A stretch of 64,000 bases of DNA, from the NCBI RefSeq assembly GCF_902364365.1, contig NZ_CABJDN010000009.1:248001-312000 (forward strand). The letters are read 5' to 3'. How positions within the stretch are numbered: the first letter of the stretch is position 1; each line of letters begins with the position of its first letter. Shown piece after piece: positions 62,060 through 64,000 of the stretch. The stretch comes from Bacteroides intestinalis (GTDB lineage: Bacteria; Bacteroidota; Bacteroidia; Bacteroidales; Bacteroidaceae). The position numbers were made by a program, and so were the translations under genes. The notes under the pieces are model-generated. The model was not told the origin of the DNA, made no database searches, and was given only the letters and a program-made list of their open reading frames with translations.

Positions 62060-62486
62060 ATTTAATATAGTCGTCATTCTGAGAGTAATAGTCTGCAATT
62101 ATCAAGAGATGGGTCAATCCACCCGATTCCACCTCCCTTTATAGTTCACCTTCCTCCGATTATAGTACGGGCAATCCGTTCCGATTGTCCGTTACCCTGT
62201 TTTAACACCCCTGTTTTACAGTTTTATTCATCCCTTTCTATTTGATTGTCATTTATTATCGTTTTGCTGCTGCCGTGCGACCTCTCGTGGACTTATTTTC
62301 CCGCAAAGGTAATAGGCTGCTCCAATCTTGCCAATGCCGGCGTTCCGCCGCGAGTGAGCCGCAAAAATCTTCCTCTCCGTCTGTCGAGCGTATTTTTCCG
62401 CATCAGCCTTGTCAGATTGTTTCCGCCACCTTTTGGAGGCAGAAAAATAAATCCCAAAGGTCGCAAACAGGCCGAAAAAAGGGAAA
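62060..62486 (+). repeat. Leader repeat, copy B, before the methylase gene
   Basis: This near-identical copy of 59157-59568 has a 10-20 bp insertion near its left end and a few single-base differences. Promoter box TACCTTTG (minus strand) at 62304-62311; CCC (62453-62455) and GGG (62481-62483) before the start codon at 62504. The Panacea operon and two other genes lie between copies A and B. Confidence 0.85.
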
Positions 62487-62503
62487 AAAAGAAAGGTTAA
62501 ATT

Positions 62504-64000
62504 ATGAGTTACAACAAATTGAAATCATTGGTAGCGAACGTGGAAGCCATAGAAACGGCAATGAAAATCCAAGTTCAAGGCAGGCAGGCCACTGCGGAAG
62601 AAAAAGAAATTTTATCCCGATATTCTGGTTTCGGGGGTATCAAAGAAGTGTTGAATATAGGTACGGACAAGCCCATAAGTGGTGATATGCAAGAACCGAT
62701 ACAAAGATTGCAGGAGTTAATCAATGCTTACCCTCATTTCACAGAACCCATGCGACACAATGTCATAGAGGGTATCAAAGCATCTGTACTGACAGCATTT
62801 TACACTCCTAAATTCCTTGTTGATGCAGTGGTGCGGCAGATACACGCCACGTTCAGCGAAAACGGCCTCAAAATGCGTTCATTTCTCGAACCGAGTGCAG
62901 GTATAGGCGGTTTTCTGCCCATAGCCATGTCCGGCACGTATGACTATGCCATTGAGAAAGATCTCATTTCGGGGATGATACTTTCCCTGCTCCATGAGAA
63001 CACGCTAACACGGACGGCTGCATTTGAAACCATTGGAGAACAAGGTTTTGAGCATACAACTTTCGATGTCATAGCCTCCAACATCCCGTTTGGCAATTTC
63101 CGGGTATTCGATGCGGAGCTGTGGAAGAAAGGCGGTATGTACGAACAGGCCACCAAGACCATACACAACTACTTTTTTGTCAAAGCGATGGAGTTGTTGA
63201 ATGAGGGTGGATTATTGGCTTTCATCACATCGAGGGGCATAGCCGACACGCCCGGTAACAAGTTCGTGCGTGAATATCTTGTAAATCATGCAGACCTGAT
63301 AAGTGCAATCCGTCTGCCCGATATGCTTTTCATGCAGACAAGCGGTATAGAGGTAGGCAGTGACCTGCTGATATTCCAAAAGCACACGCACAAGACGGTA
63401 CTCTCACAACGGGAACAACTGTTTTTACAAGTAGGCAGGGAAAAGGCGGACGCCATAGGCACAATGACCGAATACGCTAACAAATTGTTTACCATGCCGA
63501 AAACCACCCTTGCAACAGGTAGCCGCATTGTACAGAACCAATACGGAAAATATGTGCGCAAATACCAATGGCAGGGAAATGAAAATGCTATGTCGCAATA
63601 TCTCGCCGCACTGCTGAAACTCGACTTTGGCCGATATTTCCGCAAAAGTCTTTTCACAGGGAACGGACAGGGCAGCGAACATATGCAAATGTCCCTTTTC
63701 GGGAATGTAGCGATGAAACAAGTAGAAAAAGGTAAACGAGCCTACACGGATGGGGTGGAAGCATGGATGAAAGATGGCGCAATGGTACTGTTTGAGGGCC
63801 AGGTGGGTACTATCCAATATCGAAAATCAAGTCTTTATCAAGAGGTAGCCATTGATTTTGTGCCGGTGGACGAGGGTAAGGTCAATACAGATAGGGCGAA
63901 AGACTATTTCCCTATACGCAAAGCATACTTTGAACTGTCAATTAAAGAGAGGGAAGAACAAAAAGAGGATAACGGATTGCGTAGAGAGCTGAACGCCCGA
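62504..64000 (+). CDS. N6-adenine DNA methylase of a giant polyvalent protein, 5' part
   Basis: The frame is open to the right edge: 499 residues are visible. After an N-terminal segment (EKEILSRYSGFGGIKEVLNI) comes a class I methyltransferase domain: motif I EPSAGIGGFL at Glu129, motif IV SNIPFG with Asn193 to Phe196, then NYFFVKAMELLNEGGLLAFI. This matches the BmhA-like methylase/helicase proteins of Bacteroidales conjugative elements, which may be over 1900 residues and are usually continued by a helicase. They probably methylate the element DNA against host restriction. The downstream helicase is outside this window. Confidence 0.85.
   Translation, partial: MSYNKLKSLVANVEAIETAMKIQVQGRQATAEEKEILSRYSGFGGIKEVLNIGTDKPISGDMQEPIQRLQELINAYPHFTEPMRHNVIEGIKASVLTAFYTPKFLVDAVVRQIHATFSENGLKMRSFLEPSAGIGGFLPIAMSGTYDYAIEKDLISGMILSLLHENTLTRTAAFETIGEQGFEHTTFDVIASNIPFGNFRVFDAELWKKGGMYEQATKTIHNYFFVKAMELLNEGGLLAFITSRGIADTPGNKFVREYLVNHADLISAIRLPDMLFMQTSGIEVGSDLLIFQKHTHKTVLSQREQLFLQVGREKADAIGTMTEYANKLFTMPKTTLATGSRIVQNQYGKYVRKYQWQGNENAMSQYLAALLKLDFGRYFRKSLFTGNGQGSEHMQMSLFGNVAMKQVEKGKRAYTDGVEAWMKDGAMVLFEGQVGTIQYRKSSLYQEVAIDFVPVDEGKVNTDRAKDYFPIRKAYFELSIKEREEQKEDNGLRRELNAR

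Noticed and set aside
1..64000. tRNA or rRNA genes, complete insertion sequences
   Set aside because: I saw no cloverleaf with a CCA-type end, no rRNA motifs and no DDE transposase; no tRNA-type attachment site could be assigned to the element.

Overview
The window looks like a chromosomal segment of a gut Bacteroides (or a close Bacteroidales relative). Many genes are preceded by the Bacteroides -7 promoter box TAnnTTTG, in places with TTTG about 20 bp upstream. Gene content fits: a GH28 polygalacturonase, the paired DNA-repair proteins of the TIGR03915/TIGR03916 type, a tyrosine recombinase beside an invertible promoter, and a large Bacteroidales-type mobile element.

Region 1 (1-17.1 kb) is ordinary chromosome: the tail of a sensor kinase, an RluA-type pseudouridine synthase, GH28, endonuclease IV, several GNAT acetyltransferases, an HD-domain protein, an MFS transporter, an alkyltransferase, zinc-ribbon and YgbA-like small proteins, a MaoC hydratase, a voltage-gated-type K+ channel, YjbQ, a short-chain dehydrogenase, an MltD-like transglycosylase, MgtC and the radical-SAM repair pair. 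Unusual non-coding features here are five 18-bp palindromes spaced exactly 22 bp apart (6771-6876) and several long perfect inverted repeats between genes.

Region 2 (17.2-18.9 kb) holds a small tyrosine recombinase. Its last codons lie in one 15-bp arm of an inverted repeat; the other arm is about 280 bp downstream. The enclosed segment carries a promoter that now points back at the recombinase. This is the layout of a phase-variable operon switch, as in Bacteroides capsule loci, but the expected downstream operon is absent and mobile-element sequence follows.

Region 3 (about 18.9-64 kb, running off the right edge) is a large mobile element. It begins with small genes, many of them separate cassettes: a 400-500 nt non-coding leader, one gene, then often a hairpin terminator. 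Eleven leaders end in the same kind of structured element 20-41 nt before the start codon: an outer helix (CCC...GGG or compensated variants) enclosing an inner hairpin, then GGGAAA. Most leaders also carry a promoter box facing the opposite way. Further on are a degenerate serine recombinase, a lipoprotein-led group of unknown genes, a frameshifted DNA-binding-type gene, a candidate oriT with a MobV-type relaxase, an OmpA-like protein and a small histone H1-like gene.

From 54.1 down to 37.9 kb runs one tightly packed leftward operon of about 15 genes: DUF4099/DUF3945 protein, Toprim primase-like protein, PH-domain membrane protein, two paralogous secreted proteins, membrane proteins, an M23 peptidase-like protein with a probable -1 frameshift at an A9 tract, an ArdC/MutS-I polyvalent protein, a glucosaminidase-M23 wall hydrolase, a tandem OB-fold protein and an ArdC-zincin antirestriction protein. 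It is probably a transfer and establishment module. No VirB4/VirD4-type ATPase is visible in this window.

The right part (54.3-64 kb) carries a secreted M23 peptidase, two phosphoribosyltransferases, a SLOG protein, a RibD/DHFR-like protein, a Panacea (DUF4065) toxin-antitoxin candidate lying between two near-identical 0.4-kb leaders, and the start of a giant N6-adenine methylase polyvalent protein.
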